Assembly (NCBI GenBank): GCA_947683425.1
Contig: CANTUQ010000102.1
Location: 868,001-932,000 of the forward strand
From: Excoecaria cochinchinensis
Taxonomy: Eukaryota > Streptophyta > Magnoliopsida > Malpighiales > Euphorbiaceae
Length of the DNA: 64,000 nucleotides
Direction: 5' to 3'
Part shown: positions 12,358 through 23,142 of the stretch, piece by piece
Numbering within the stretch: the stretch's first letter is position 1
Layout: the number at the start of each line of letters is the position of its first letter
Position numbers and translations under genes: made by a program
Notes under the pieces: generated by a model
What the model saw: only the letters and a program-made list of their open reading frames with translations
Databases searched by the model: none
What the model was told of the DNA's origin: nothing

Positions 12358-13505
12358 AGACTTAGATAACTCTCTCTCCCGAGGCTGTCCACCACGACCC
12401 CGTCCTCTACCTCTACCACAGCTTCCTTAAGGAGCATTAGATCCTGCTCGACTAACCTCTTGTTGACCTGGAGCCTTCTCACTCAAATTCGGGCAATTAG
12501 CAAGGAAGTGGTCCGTACTACCACACCTAAAACACCCTCTTGTCAGCCATCGACATTCGCCCAATGGCGCCTACTACAATGAGAGCATTGAGGCATAGCA
12601 TCGCCTCTACCACCTGAACCTCCTCTACCCGTGCCTGATCCTCTAGAAGAATCCCGTCTCCTCCCTCTAGTAACTGGACTAGCAGGAGACTCACCAGCAG
12701 GATTCCCTTGAGATTCTCTTGATCATTTCCCTGAAGAAGAACTGCCTCTAGAGGTCTTTCTCCTCAAAGTATTCTGCCTCAAAACATTCTCCGATCGCTC
12801 CGCTCTCAAGGTCGCCTGAACCAGCTGATAATAGCTAACATTCGGGGCAGACATCAAAGAAACTAGCATTGCCTTCAAAGATTCATTCAAACCCGACTCA
12901 AAATGTTGACACCGAAAATCATCAGTAAGAATTCCTAGCGGTGCATACTTGCTAAATCTATTAAACTCATTCTCATAATCTACCACTGATATTACCCTCT
13001 GCCTGAGGCTCAAGAACCGCACCCATCTGGCGTCTTTGAATGCCTTAGTTATGTACTTATTCTGGAACTCTTTCTCAACGAACTCCCATGTCAAAGGCTC
13101 AGGAAGCTGAGGCTGACTAAGCACTAACCTCCACCAGTCGTAAGCAGAGCCTTGCAACAATGACACTACACATTCCACTTCCCTATCTAAAGGACATCTT
13201 ATTTCCCTTAACACACACTTCACTTTATCAATCCACAACTCGGCTTTATCTGATTCATCTAAGCTGGTACCGAAGAAATCCTCAGCTTCATACTTTCTCA
13301 TATTCTCAATAGGTGCCCTAGGTGCAGTTACTCTCTCTAACACCCTGGCCATGTCCTGAGATATCTTAAGAATTGCTTCAAAGGGAACCGCAGGGGCCTC
13401 AGGTTGCACCCTAAGAGGTTGAGCCGAAGCCGAAACTGATGGATCTTGCTCTTGGGGATTCGCACTCTCAGCTGACCCCTCAAGCGACCCACGAGCAGAC
13501 TCCAT
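12358..13505 (-). pseudogene. Chromovirus B gag
   Basis: The start is M-E-S-A-R-G-S at 13505; the equivalent MES start is seen in element I at 37987, so the longer upstream frame to 13556 is not used. 12723-13505 encodes the capsid region (SLLQGSAYDWWRL, WEFVEKEFQNKYITKAFKDARW, CQHFESGLNESLKAML). 12358-12722 holds the basic zinc-knuckle region, with a stop after SSSGK and one or more frameshifts. Gag builds the particle and binds RNA. Confidence 0.88.
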
Positions 13506-13596
13506 AGCTACAAAACATAAACCACAATTTGCATCAAGCCAACACAACTCTAACATAATGTCTATGATACTCTAGCCCAGAAATGCCTAAACCTAC

Positions 13597-13614
13597 TGCT
13601 CTGATACCCCAAAA
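13597..13614 (-). promoter_or_regulatory. Primer binding site of chromovirus B
   Basis: Next to the 5' LTR the minus strand reads TTTTGGGGTATCAGAGCAG, a variant with two extra G of the initiator-Met primer site TGGTATCAGAGC. Element I keeps a close form (37882) and E another (23037). Confidence 0.7.
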
Positions 13615-14073
13615 TGTAACACCCCTTACCTATACATAGAGAACTTCACCCTATGAAGAGGATGAAGGTCCCAGATAGATGAGGGTTGCCACCCACAAAC
13701 GCTCAAACAGAACCAATCATTGCACACCAATTACATATACAAATGAATAAGTTAAAATTTCATAATTCAGCAGAGAATAGCTATAGAAGAAAATATTGCA
13801 TTTCATTAATATAACAAAGGTGGCTTTACATATTCCAAAAAGATACAAAAGTGCCTCAGCATAACTAAATAGTTACATATAACTAGTAACAAAACCATTT
13901 ACAAAATATTCTTTGCATAGCTTCGAGAGTACAAGACTATAACACATACAAAAAGAATAGAAGGCCTAAACTACAAAATCTTCTATTCACTAGTTGTGTT
14001 GGCCCTGCTGATGCGAAACGCGCTGCTCAAAACCCTCAAAACCTTCCACACCTGTACGGATAAAACACCCGTG

Positions 14074-14503
14074 CTAAGCGAAATCGCTTAGTGGGGAAAC
14101 AAAGATGCACAACGACCACTCACAATGGCGTCAACAAATAATCACAAGCGAATGGCATAGTTAAATGTTAAGATTTCATAAATTAACTTAAAGCATAACA
14201 GCACTATAATCATATTATATCAATATGCAATATTTCAGAATTCACATACGATAACAAATAACATTATAGCACCTGCTTTATCAAAACAGAGGATAACGAG
14301 TACGCATAGATACCCGAAGCTATTAATACTATTTTCATAACACATAGATACCCGAAGGTATCAAAATAATCTTTTAATTTTTGTTCCAAAACATTTTCGT
14401 GTAGATTCAGTACATAGGGATCACGAAGATCCAGTCGGGGGACCTGATCATGGTCCAAAGCATACACTAGCTGCAGTAACATTAACTCTATTAGGCATGC
14501 CTA
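14074..14503 (-). promoter_or_regulatory. LTR hairpin series, chromovirus B 5' LTR
   Basis: CTAAGCGAAATCGCTTAG (14074-14091); CGACCACT-CAC-AATGGCG (14113-14130); GATACCCGAAGCTATT (14309-14324, decayed) and GATACC-CGAA-GGTATC (14347-14362; sense loop UUCG); TAGGCATGCCTA (14492-14503). Same order as the other chromovirus LTRs. Confidence 0.7.
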
Positions 14504-14704
14504 ACTATCCACTTATTCGACTCTAGCAGGTCATGCATAAACCAAATCATGTTTCAAGTCGCAATATATATATAATTAGTCATGCATAATTCATATAAAT
14601 ATAGTCATATAATAATTCATATAACAAATGGTAAGAAAAAGACAAGAAAAAGACATTTGAAGTTCATTTTCGAAAAACTGGGTACGTGAGAAAATAAGGC
14701 AGAA

Positions 14705-15105
14705 TGGGGTCTCTGTCGCGCTCGTGACTAAGTCGTGCTCGCGACAGAAAGGCATCGGACACGAGTCATGGTGAGGGACACGACTCGTGTCGGATGTCTC
14801 TCCACCCCAGTCGTGCTTCAGAGCATGACATGCTGAGGAAGTCACAACAACACGAGTCATTCTGAATGAGCATGAGTCATGCTGAATGAGCACGAGTCGT
14901 GCTTCATCAGCACGTTTTGTGCTAATCTCACCTGCTGCCATTGCCCTGCTGAGATGCACAACTCTCACACACAAGAAGGGAGCACGAGTCATGCTTCTCA
15001 GCACGAGTCGGACGGCCAACACTTCTTCACGCTAGACACGTGAGAGCTGGAAATCCTCTTCTATCGCACTCGCAAGAACATCGCGCTCGCGACAGGAGCG
15101 GGATT
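14705..15105 (-). repeat. Palindrome cluster in chromovirus B 5' LTR
   Basis: Repeated short dyads based on GTCGCGCTCG / CGAGCGCGAC and AGCACGAGTCGTGCT. Examples: TGTCGCGCTCGTGAC at 14714-14728 and its partner GTCGTGCTCGCGACA at 14732-14746; further GCACGAGTC and GACTCGTG units to 15020; and a final pair near 15066-15097. CpG-rich against an AT-rich background. Absent from the left LTR by deletion. Confidence 0.8.
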
Positions 15106-16113
15106 TCCAGTCCCCAGCAAAACGTAAACCCAAAATTTCTCTCCAAACCAAAATAATTTTGACCCAAATCACTTCTAACTCCACCTTACCTCAAATTAAG
15201 CCTTCCAAACACCATAACCAACATCAAACAACATATTACCATAATTAATTCCAAAATCAATCATCAATTCACAAATCAAGATTTTAAAAATCACCAAAAC
15301 CAGAGAATTATGAAGCAAAGTTCATTCAACTTCATATTTAATCCAATAACTCAATAATTGTGCTACCTAACTCATTAAAACTCAAAACCCATATCATATT
15401 TACCAATACAAACTTATTTACACATCATAAATTCCAGAATTTCATGCGTATCTCAAAACCCATACATGAACATCAAATCAAAGCAAATTCCCAAACCTGG
15501 AATTAGTGAACCTCCAATCAAGGGGCTCCACTCCCGCTCGCTACTTCCTTGCCATTGGATTCTCTAGGAGGATTCTCTGAACTACAAAACCCAACAACAC
15601 CAAACAAGTTTAAACCCTAACTCACAATTACAAAAACTCATCTAAAGAAGAAAAATGAAGATTATAACTTATCACTTACCACACCAGCTTAGGCTACCCA
15701 AAACTCACTAGAATTTGCAACAAAAGGAAGAATTCAAGAAGAAATAATGAAGAAAAGAAGAGAAGAAGCAAGGTAAAGGGAAAGAGGAAGAAGAAAAGGA
15801 AGAAGAAGCGTGAAGAGGAAAGGAAATCAGCTGAAATCATTCTCTCTCTTTTTCCCCAATACTTATCCTCTCACTTGCCACATGTCACTCTCTCAAACGG
15901 GAAACCACACCCGACTCTCATCCACCATAACTTACCCAATTCTAGTTTCTTAACATACACTACTCCCATATACACACTCACACTAGAACATAACCCAATA
16001 CACACACATAATAACTTAATTCAACTAACATAGCACATACTAAACATTAACCACATACACACACACATACACTCTTAAGGCTCACTCGACTAGGGTGGTG
16101 TCGGGGTGTTACA

Positions 16114-17150
16114 ATACTCCCCTTCTTAACAGACTTTCATCCTCGAAATTCTCACCTGATCCAAATAGTTGAGGATACTAAGTTCTCATTGTTTTTTTCG
16201 GTTCCCAGGTCGCTTCCTCAACACCGTGATACTGCCAAAGCTCTTTAACCAACGGTATTTGCTTGTTCCGAAGTTGCCTGACCTCTCTAGCCAAAATCTC
16301 TTTCGGTTCCTCATCAAAAGAGAAATCTGGCTAAACCCGAATATCTTGCACTTTGAGCACATGTGATGGATCTGATCGGTAGCGACGGAGCATAGACACA
16401 TTAAAGATATCATGTAACTTGGCTAACTCTATCGGTAATGCTAACCGATAAGCCACCGGACCAATCTTTTCCAAGATCTCATAGGGTCCAATAAACCGGG
16501 GACTCAACTTTCCTTTCTTTCCAAAACGAAGAACTTTTAGCCACGGCAAAACTTTTAAAAAGACCTTGTCACCAACTTCATACTGAATATCTCTACGCTT
16601 CAAATTAGCATACGATCGCTGTCTGTCTTTGGCTGCTTTTAGATTCTGTTGCATAACTCTAACTTTCTCTTCAGTGTCCTTTACTATCTCCGGACCTATC
16701 ATAGCTCTTTCCGGCAACTCAGTCCAACACACTGGTGTTCTACATCTCCGCCCATACAACACTTCATAAGGGGCCATTTCGATGCTTGCTTGATGACTAT
16801 TATTATATGCAAATTCCATTAAAGGCACATATCGATCCTAATTCCCTGAAAATTCCAAAGCACAACCCCGAAGCATGTCTTCAAGAATCTGTATAACTCT
16901 CTCAGACGGACCATCGGTCTTGCTATGAAACGCTGTAGTGAAGTTTAGCCGAGTACCCAGAGCTGACTGAAGTTTTTTCCAAAACTTGGACGTAAATCGA
17001 GGATCTCGATAAAACACAATGGACAACGGAACCCCATGAAGCCTGACTATCTCTCTCACATATATCTCTCCCAACTTATTTATAGAATAGTCCAACCGAA
17101 CAGGCAAGAAATGCGCTGACTTTGACAACCTATCAACTATGACCCATACT
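16114..17150 (-). pseudogene. Truncated pol fragment of tandem partner C
   Basis: A second copy of the pol 3' end, very close to B: chromodomain and integrase C-terminus (16331-16828), integrase core (16838-17128) with stops. Homology to B stops at 17150 in the middle of the integrase core, where element A LTR sequence resumes. With the shared LTR it makes an LTR-internal-LTR-internal structure, as expected from unequal recombination between related copies or from a truncated tandem insertion. Confidence 0.88.
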
Positions 17151-18203
17151 CATTCACAACAATGGTAAACAATAACAAGATATTAGGGGTAGATGATAAA
17201 AATGATAAGTATGAAAATAATAACAAAATGATGATATTAACAACAATAAATGGTAAATAACATAAATGAGAAATGGGTCCAACGTGTTTACCCTCAGAGA
17301 TTGTAGATATGAGAAAAAACGGTGTTTTGATCTGTTCTCTTGTCGAATTTTGGTGATAAAAATAGAAAATATTCAAGAAGAAATCCAAGTTTAAATAAGG
17401 AAAAACTTGAAAAAATATTTTTGGAGGATGATTGAGCAAGGAAATTAATTTTCCAAGCTCAAAATCATCCGGGAATTAAATGTTCTTGAAGAGAAAAGGA
17501 AAAAGAAGAAGAAAATTCAAGCTTTGAATTTTTAAGATTTTTCTAAAAAGCTACGGCTGCCCCTTGGTTGAGAGAAAAATGAAGTTCTCTCCTTTGAATA
17601 AAAATGGCAACTCCCCTTGAAATGAAGACAGGAAATCCTTTTAATTCCTGTCTTGTCCCGAAATGGGAAATGATAAAAACTCTTTTAATTTTTTCCTTCC
17701 CAAAGATGCACAAAACGGTGAAAGGAAACGAAAAAACCGGACTGTAAAACAAGAAAATGCAGGGTGTAAGAAGGCCAAAAAAGTGGCCATGTGTGGGAGG
17801 GAAGACGCGTGCGCCAGCGAGAAACACGCCCTTGTGGGGTGAGCGGTCTCGCAGGAGATGCGCTCCCATGGGGCGCGCGTGAGACGCGTGCCGCGCATGC
17901 AGCCCCTGCTGCGCGTGCCCGCAGGCTCGCGCAGCCTCCGTGATGGGCACGGCCCGTACGCGTGGCACGTGAAATGAAAAATAAATAAATAATAAAATAA
18001 AATAAAATAAAAAAGGAAATAAATATAAATAGTAAAAAGGAATAAAAGAGAGCAAAAGAAACAAATTTTCGCACTGAAATTTTTGGAGGAACAAAGGGAA
18101 TTTTCGACAAGGGGAGGAACATTTTTGATACCTTTACTGGCAAGTATCATTTTCATCATCGGGTAATTCTGATCTTGGACTACCTTGGGACCCGGTGTCT
18201 ACA
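17151..18203 (-). mobile_element. Element A 5' LTR, promoter-proximal part
   Basis: The plus strand ends GGACCCGGTGTCTACA, so the LTR begins TGTAGACACCGGGTCC on the minus strand, like LTR M. It contains a CpG-rich block (17805-17965) at the same relative place as in LTR M. The TTACCCTCAGAGAT segment (17288-17302) matches the reversed gagggtaaatattc motif of LTR M. The three overlapping minus-strand reading frames over 17543-18159 arise in this block and look non-coding. Confidence 0.85.
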
Positions 18204-18950
18204 GATATGCCGTGTAGGCCGAATGGTGGCTAGCAAAACAAATGCGATATATCAAATGAGTCACAGTAGAATACATTGCAACTCAATGACAACGATCACA
18301 TGCCTTGCAGACCGGATGGGGGTTAGCAAGGGTATGCTGTAAAGGCCGAATGGTGGTAGCAAGACAAATGCGGTATATCAAATGTGTTACAGTAGAATAC
18401 ATTGTAACTCAATGACAACAATCACATGCCTTGCAGTCCGGATGGGGGTTAGCAAGGGTATGCTGTGCAGGCCGGATGGTGGCCAGTAAGACAAATGCGG
18501 TATATCAAATGAGCCGCAGTAGAATACATTTCAACTCGATGACAACAATCACATGCCTTGCAGACCGGATGGGGGTTAGCAAGGGTATGCTGTGTAGGCC
18601 GGATGGTGGCCGACAAGATAAATGCGGTATATCAAATGAGTCACAGTAGAATACATTGCTATTCAACGACAACAATCAGGTGCCTCACAGACTAGATGGG
18701 GGTTAGCAAGGATATGCCGTGCAGGCCGGATGGTGGCTAATAAGACAATTGCAGTATATCAATCGAGTTGTGGTAGAATACGCTACAACTCAATGGCGGT
18801 AATCATATGCCATGCAAACCGGATGGTTGTTAGCAAGCATATGTCGTGCAGGCCCGATGGTGGTCAGCCAAACGATTACTGTATATTAAATGGGTTGTAG
18901 TATAATACGCTACAACTCAGCAGCGACAAGCCACGATCTTCAATACAGCA
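18204..18950 (+). repeat. 127-bp tandem array in the 3' UTR of Tat element F
   Basis: Six units start with the GRTATGC-GTG-AGGCC box at 18204, 18331, 18457, 18584, 18711 and 18838 (period 126-127). Each contains GGATGGTGG, ATATCAAATG, CAGTAGAATAC, AACTCAATGACAAC and CATGCC-TGCAGACCGG. Copies diverge toward the right end. The array ends about 85 bp before a polypurine tract and the F LTR, the position where Tat/Ogre elements are known to carry variable tandem repeats. Element A is inserted at its left edge. Confidence 0.92.
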
Positions 18951-19034
18951 AAAAGGTAAGGACTGCCTCAGGTACGCATTTCTTTCCTTATTATCTGAAT
19001 TTTGTCTCATCTAGACACTAGTGCACTAGTTTCC

Positions 19035-19051
19035 ACAAAATTGGGGGAAAC
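19035..19051 (+). promoter_or_regulatory. Polypurine tract of Tat element F
   Basis: CACAAAATTGGGGGAAAC lies immediately before the LTR start TGTAGAAAATTG at 19052. It primes plus-strand DNA synthesis and marks 19052 as the start of the 3' LTR. Confidence 0.75.
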
Positions 19052-20161
19052 TGTAGAAAATTGAGTCCTGAGACAGCACATATCAGGGTTATCCAATGAT
19101 GAAATTAATGCCTGTTCACAGGCAAAAAGGTTGGAAGTGATGATTTACTTGTCAATTTTTTTTTAAAAATAAAAAATATAAAAATATAAAAACTAAAACT
19201 AAAAATAAAAATAGGAGTTGGAAATTATAGTATTTTAGTCAAAATTGCTCTTTAAAAAAAATCGGGCGTTTGCAACCGCGAGGGGCGAGCGCCATGGCGG
19301 GGCATGCTTGCGCTGGCCCCCAGCGCAGCGTTTGGGCGTCGCTCACCCCTCTAGCTGCTGCAGATGCCATTTTCCATCGCAAATGGGATTTTTTTGGTTT
19401 TTTTGATTTTTTATCATTTTTTGGGATTTTCAAAGATATTTCCTATTTTTTTAAACCCAAATAAGGTATAATTTGGTAAAAATTCAATCTCTTTCACTTA
19501 ATTAACTAGGTTTTCTCTAAAAATCATATAAATAGAAAAAAATAAAAAAAGGGAGGGGGGGGGGGGGGGGGGGGGGGAATTCTTTTAGGTTAAAAAATTT
19601 TGTTTTCTTCTCTTCTTCTTCAAGAGTATTCTCTCTACATTTTCTTTTTGAGTTTTCTTCTTCAAATAAATTTTCTAATGTTTTAAAAATTAATTAGTAA
19701 TCAATAATCATTCTTGAGACAAAGAAAATAATTATTTGTTCTTGTCAATTTTTTCTTTTCTTCCATTATTTTTTTAAACAATTTTTCTTTCTTGCAACAA
19801 AGAAAATAATTCTTTGTTCTTAAGAATTTTTGTTTTCTTCCATCATTTTTTTAAGCAAATTTTATTTTTTAGAATAAAACTCCAATTTTTATTATTTTTA
19901 ATTCTAATTTTGTGTATTAAAAATAAGGAAATCAATCATATTTTTTCCTCCATCGAATCCGAATTCTGAGGGTAAACATTCTGAGCTCGATCCTATATTT
20001 CTTTTATTTTGTACTATTTTATTAATTTATTCACAATTAATTAGTCACCATGTAGATTTTTAGATCTGTTGTATATTTATTTATTTTATGTTGTCTTATT
20101 CATGGTTTTAACATTCTTTAACACTTCTTCATTCTTTTTTTATTTGATTGTTAATTTTTTC

Positions 20162-20195
<34 letters not shown>

Positions 20196-20823
20196 TTATG
20201 TTTTTATGTATTAATTTATTAATATGTTAATTTATTTGTTTCATTATGTCATTTAATTTATTTGTCATTTTTGATGTCATCTTGTTTTATTTTATTTTAA
20301 TTTATTATTTATTATTTTATGTGTTTAATCGATTTTCTTGATTTAATTACTAATATTAATTTTATTTGTGTTTATTTTATCCCATGATCTATTTTCCTTG
20401 TTTGAGCATTCTCGCGAGCAAATTGGGAGATCCAGGAGACTCGTTTGGCTCTAACTTATTATTTTTGTTATTTATATTATTTTCTTTATTTTGGATTTTT
20501 ATTTATGTTGTCAATGTAATTTGTAATAAAATTATTTATTTTATGCACGTTAGAAAAAAATCACAAAAATATTTATATTAATTAATTTGGGATTTTTCTA
20601 ATAAAACGGGACCAATGTCCTAGTTTTTCCATCCAAATAAGTTATCATCTTTAATATTTTTTTAAGCATGCATGCGACGACCAATGTTCTCACCTTAAAT
20701 TGAATATCCCGATTTATGCATGATTTATATGTCTTTTTTTATTGAGGGTTGTATTTTGCTCCTAGTTTTATTGTAAATTATCGTGCTTCTACTTACTCTA
20801 TGCTTAATTTACTTTATTTACCG
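19052..20823 (+). mobile_element. Tat element F 3' LTR, left part
   Basis: It starts TGTAGAAAATTGAGTCC. Similarity to LTR M runs through its length: a shared 'ccaatgatgaaatta' segment near 19090, a GC block (19262-19370), TATA plus G tract, the 'gggtaaacattctgagctc' motif (19970) and the 'gggaccaatgtcctag' motif (20608). It is broken by chromovirus E at about 20824 and resumes at 35445-35559. A pyrimidine-rich leader and a TTA microsatellite (20167-20196) are present; no gene. Confidence 0.88.
19525..19577 (+). promoter_or_regulatory. LTR F core promoter with a G23 tract
   Basis: CATATAAATAG (about 19527-19537) is followed by an A-rich stretch and 23 consecutive G (19555-19577). The arrangement matches LTR M. 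Homopolymer length may be inexact because such runs are hard to sequence. Confidence 0.55.
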
Positions 20824-21029
20824 CTCACCCTAGTATTTTGAGCATTTTCGTGCGAATTTTTGGCATGTGTTATTTTCATTTGTGGAGTCAATAGCATGAA
20901 TTATTTAGTTTTTAGGGCATATTTAAGTGGAGTTAGTTTTGTAGTTTGAGGAGTTAAAAAGGACTAGAAGGATGTTTGCCAAAACCCACCAATGATTATG
21001 TTATATGTGGCAAGAGAAAGGAATGGGGG

Positions 21030-21070
21030 TATAAAAGCCTAGGAGAAAGAAATGAGAGAGAACCAATATG
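21030..21070 (+). promoter_or_regulatory. Chromovirus E 5' LTR core promoter
   Basis: GGGGGTATAAAAGCC preceded by ATGTGGCAAGAGAAAGG. The GTGGCAAG motif occurs at the same place in LTRs B and E and, slightly changed, in L. The start site is expected near 21060. The 3' LTR has the same box at 33432. Confidence 0.65.
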
Positions 21071-21717
21071 CTCCTCTCCCCGTTTCCTCCTCCTCCCTCT
21101 TCTTCTTTTGCCCTAAGCTTGCTCAAGTGATTTTTGGTGGGAATTGACAACTCTAGAGCTAAATTGGTAAGTTTGTGCTCTCTTTTTTCTTTTTTTTTTC
21201 TTCTCCTTTTTACTCTTTTTCCTCTTTGATTTCCTTTGGATGTGTGTGTGGGTGTGTATAATCATTTTGGTTTTGAGTTTTTGGTTTGTATAGGTTGATT
21301 GGTAGATATTTCTTTTAAGGATCCCAAGGGTAAGGAAAAAGTTGGAGGAAGTGCTGTAGATTGAGCTTAAAATATCTAAGGTTTGGGAATTTGTGAATTT
21401 GTGCATATTGTGATTTTTTATTTTGATATGATTTTCTAGAAATTGAGTGTGAATGAGTTTGTATGTATGTTTGATTGAAGTAAATTCTGTTAATTGGATA
21501 GTAGGATAAAGTTTGGGAAGTTGTGTTGTTTTAATTTTTGATCTTGAGTATGAATTTTTGATTAGATTATTGAATTGGGTTATTTGAAATGTTTATATTG
21601 AGTTTAAGTCGTTTGAGTTGAGTTTTGATAGCATGAGTTGAGTGGGATATTGTATTTTGGATTTGGGTTGAAGATCTGGGTTTTGAATAGTGAAATTTAA
21701 GGGTTTAGGTCGATTTA

Positions 21718-22012
21718 CATGGCGGTAAGGGGGGTTATACCACCGTACAATCAGATTCCTACATTTGAGTTTTTCTTACCCGTGCAGTTACATGGCGGTA
21801 AGGATTGTCATACCGCTGCGTAAATGCATTCTATTTTGGATGAGTTCTTTGGTGCATTTTTACACGATGGTCAGGATTTCTATACCGATGTGTAAATGCA
21901 TTATGTTTTCAGAGGAGTTTTGGCTCGACAGGCCACAAGACAATCAGGTTTTCTTGACCACTATGTGGAATGTCTTACATGGTGGTAAGGTTTTATCATA
22001 CTGCCGTGTAAA
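21718..22012 (+). repeat. Palindrome cluster in chromovirus E 5' LTR
   Basis: Five imperfect inverted repeats of about 36 bp. In the best, arms such as TTACATGGCGGTA and TACCGCTGCGTAA flank an 8-10-base loop (21788-21823). Others lie at 21718-21748, 21860-21896, 21928-21965 and 21974-22010. In the 3' LTR the equivalent set (34132-34430) is better paired. Confidence 0.8.
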
Positions 22013-22222
22013 AGCTCCCTATTTTGAAAATTTAACTTCTGAATTTTTTTGTCTTATTTGTCTCTTTTGAACTTAGGATTACTTTTAGTTTTTAATTATC
22101 GAAATCTTGCCTGGCATATGATATTAAATTGTAACGTTTTCCTTTAAATATGTAAAGTCTTATGAGATGAGTGTGAATTTATTTTTGATGCCTAGCCTGC
22201 AAGAGTCAAGTAAGTGGATAGA

Positions 22223-22617
22223 TAGGCATGCATATAGAGTTCTATTAGCTGCATCCGTAATGTGTACTGGACCCTTATTAGGTCCCCGTTTGTGTCCTCG
22301 CAATCCTTAATGTATTCGAATCTTGTTTAAGATTCTCAATGCTAAAATGTTTTTGGATGAAAATAAAGAAATTGTTTTTGACCGTATCCACGGGTACTAA
22401 TGCGTTCACTTGTTATCTACTACTATACGTTTGCAAGCTTATATGTGATTTTCTTATGAGTATGTGTTATGGAACTTATGTGAATGCATTGTAAGATATA
22501 AAGTTATTATGCTCTTATGAAGTATGATCTGCTTATGATATAAGCATGTGTTTTGCTTTAGCGACCATTGTGAATGGCTGTTCATCTTTTGTTTCCCTAC
22601 TAAGTGTTAACGCTTAG
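22223..22617 (+). promoter_or_regulatory. LTR hairpin series, chromovirus E 5' LTR
   Basis: In transcription order: TAGGCATGCATA (22223-22234, decayed palindrome); GGACC-CTTATTA-GGTCC (22269-22285); GAATCTT-GTTT-AAGATTC (22318-22335); a weak equivalent of the UUCG hairpin (GTATCCACGGGTAC, 22384-22397); CGACCATT-GTG-AATGGCTG (22562-22580); CTAAGTGTTAACGCTTAG (22600-22617). Confidence 0.65.
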
Positions 22618-23036
22618 CACGGGTGTTCTATCCATGCAAGTGCGGAAGCTGAGGAGTTTTTGGGAGATCTGTTGCAGTCCAGGCCATCACAGTAGAAGGG
22701 TTTTTTTAGAGACTTATGTTTTTGTATATTGTATCTTTTGTATAATCTTTGTAGCTCCTTTTTTTCTATGTAATTCTCCAGCTGTGTATTTGAAATTTTT
22801 GTATAGACAGATATTGTACTCCTATATATTTTTGTAATTAATATGGTTATATCAATAATGAGTTAATATTTTTGTGAGCCTATTCTTTATGATGTAGAAT
22901 GTTTTATTTATTCTGTTTATTTAGTTATTTGTATGCATGTTTGTATTTTGTTCTGGTGACACCCTTATTTATGCAGGGTCTCACTCTCCCTTATGGTCGA
23001 GCTCTCTTACGTATAGGTAGGGGTTGTTATAATTTT

Positions 23037-23049
23037 TGGTATGAGAGCC
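23037..23049 (+). promoter_or_regulatory. Primer binding site of chromovirus E
   Basis: TGGTATGAGAGCC differs by one base from the initiator-Met site TGGTATCAGAGC and lies five bases inside the 5' LTR end. Confidence 0.75.
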
Positions 23050-23142
23050 TAGGACTAGGCATTTCTAGGTGATCGTAGGTTGTAGGTGTATGTGTTTAGG
23101 ACTGTGTTGGCCTAATGTCGTCGTCTTTATGATTTGTAGTGG

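Larger units (their letters stand above)
7294..16113 (-). mobile_element. Ty3/gypsy chromovirus B, complete LTR-to-LTR copy
   Basis: LTRs lie at 7294-8904 and 13615-16113; between them are gag, protease, RT, RNase H, integrase and chromodomain on the minus strand. The primer site resembles the initiator-Met type. The domain order and C-terminal chromodomain place it among chromoviruses, probably the Tekay/Del group (inferred). It is inserted in the element A LTR. No matching duplication exists because a second, truncated internal region (C) is fused to the right LTR. Several stops make it non-autonomous. Confidence 0.92.
13615..16113 (-). repeat. Chromovirus B 5' LTR (full length; shared with fragment C)
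   Basis: Plus strand TGTAACACCCC to GGGGTGTTACA, 2,499 bp. It is the 5' LTR of B on its left side and the 3' LTR of truncated element C on its right side, where a polypurine tract follows (16114-16130). It retains the palindrome cluster lost from the left LTR and an identical hairpin order. A donor-like GTAAGT (about 15679) and an acceptor-like TACAG (14052) bracket both. No coding sequence seen. Confidence 0.9.
20824..23031 (+). repeat. Chromovirus E 5' LTR
   Basis: It aligns with 33211-35444 along its length. TATAAAAG (21030-21037) with a TC-rich leader marks the promoter; GTAAGT at 21167 is donor-like. The palindrome cluster (21718-22012) and hairpin series (22223-22617) follow, so both should be transcribed. 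It ends GGGTTGTTATA, decayed from GTGTTACA. Confidence 0.9.

Noticed and set aside
17543..18159. Three overlapping minus-strand reading frames of 150-180 residues
   Set aside because: They lie in the GC-rich block and leader of the element A LTR, overlap in all frames and have no recognisable domain.
18204..18950. A CRISPR-like array
   Set aside because: The units are contiguous 127-bp tandem copies without short repeats and unique spacers, and the DNA is plant nuclear.
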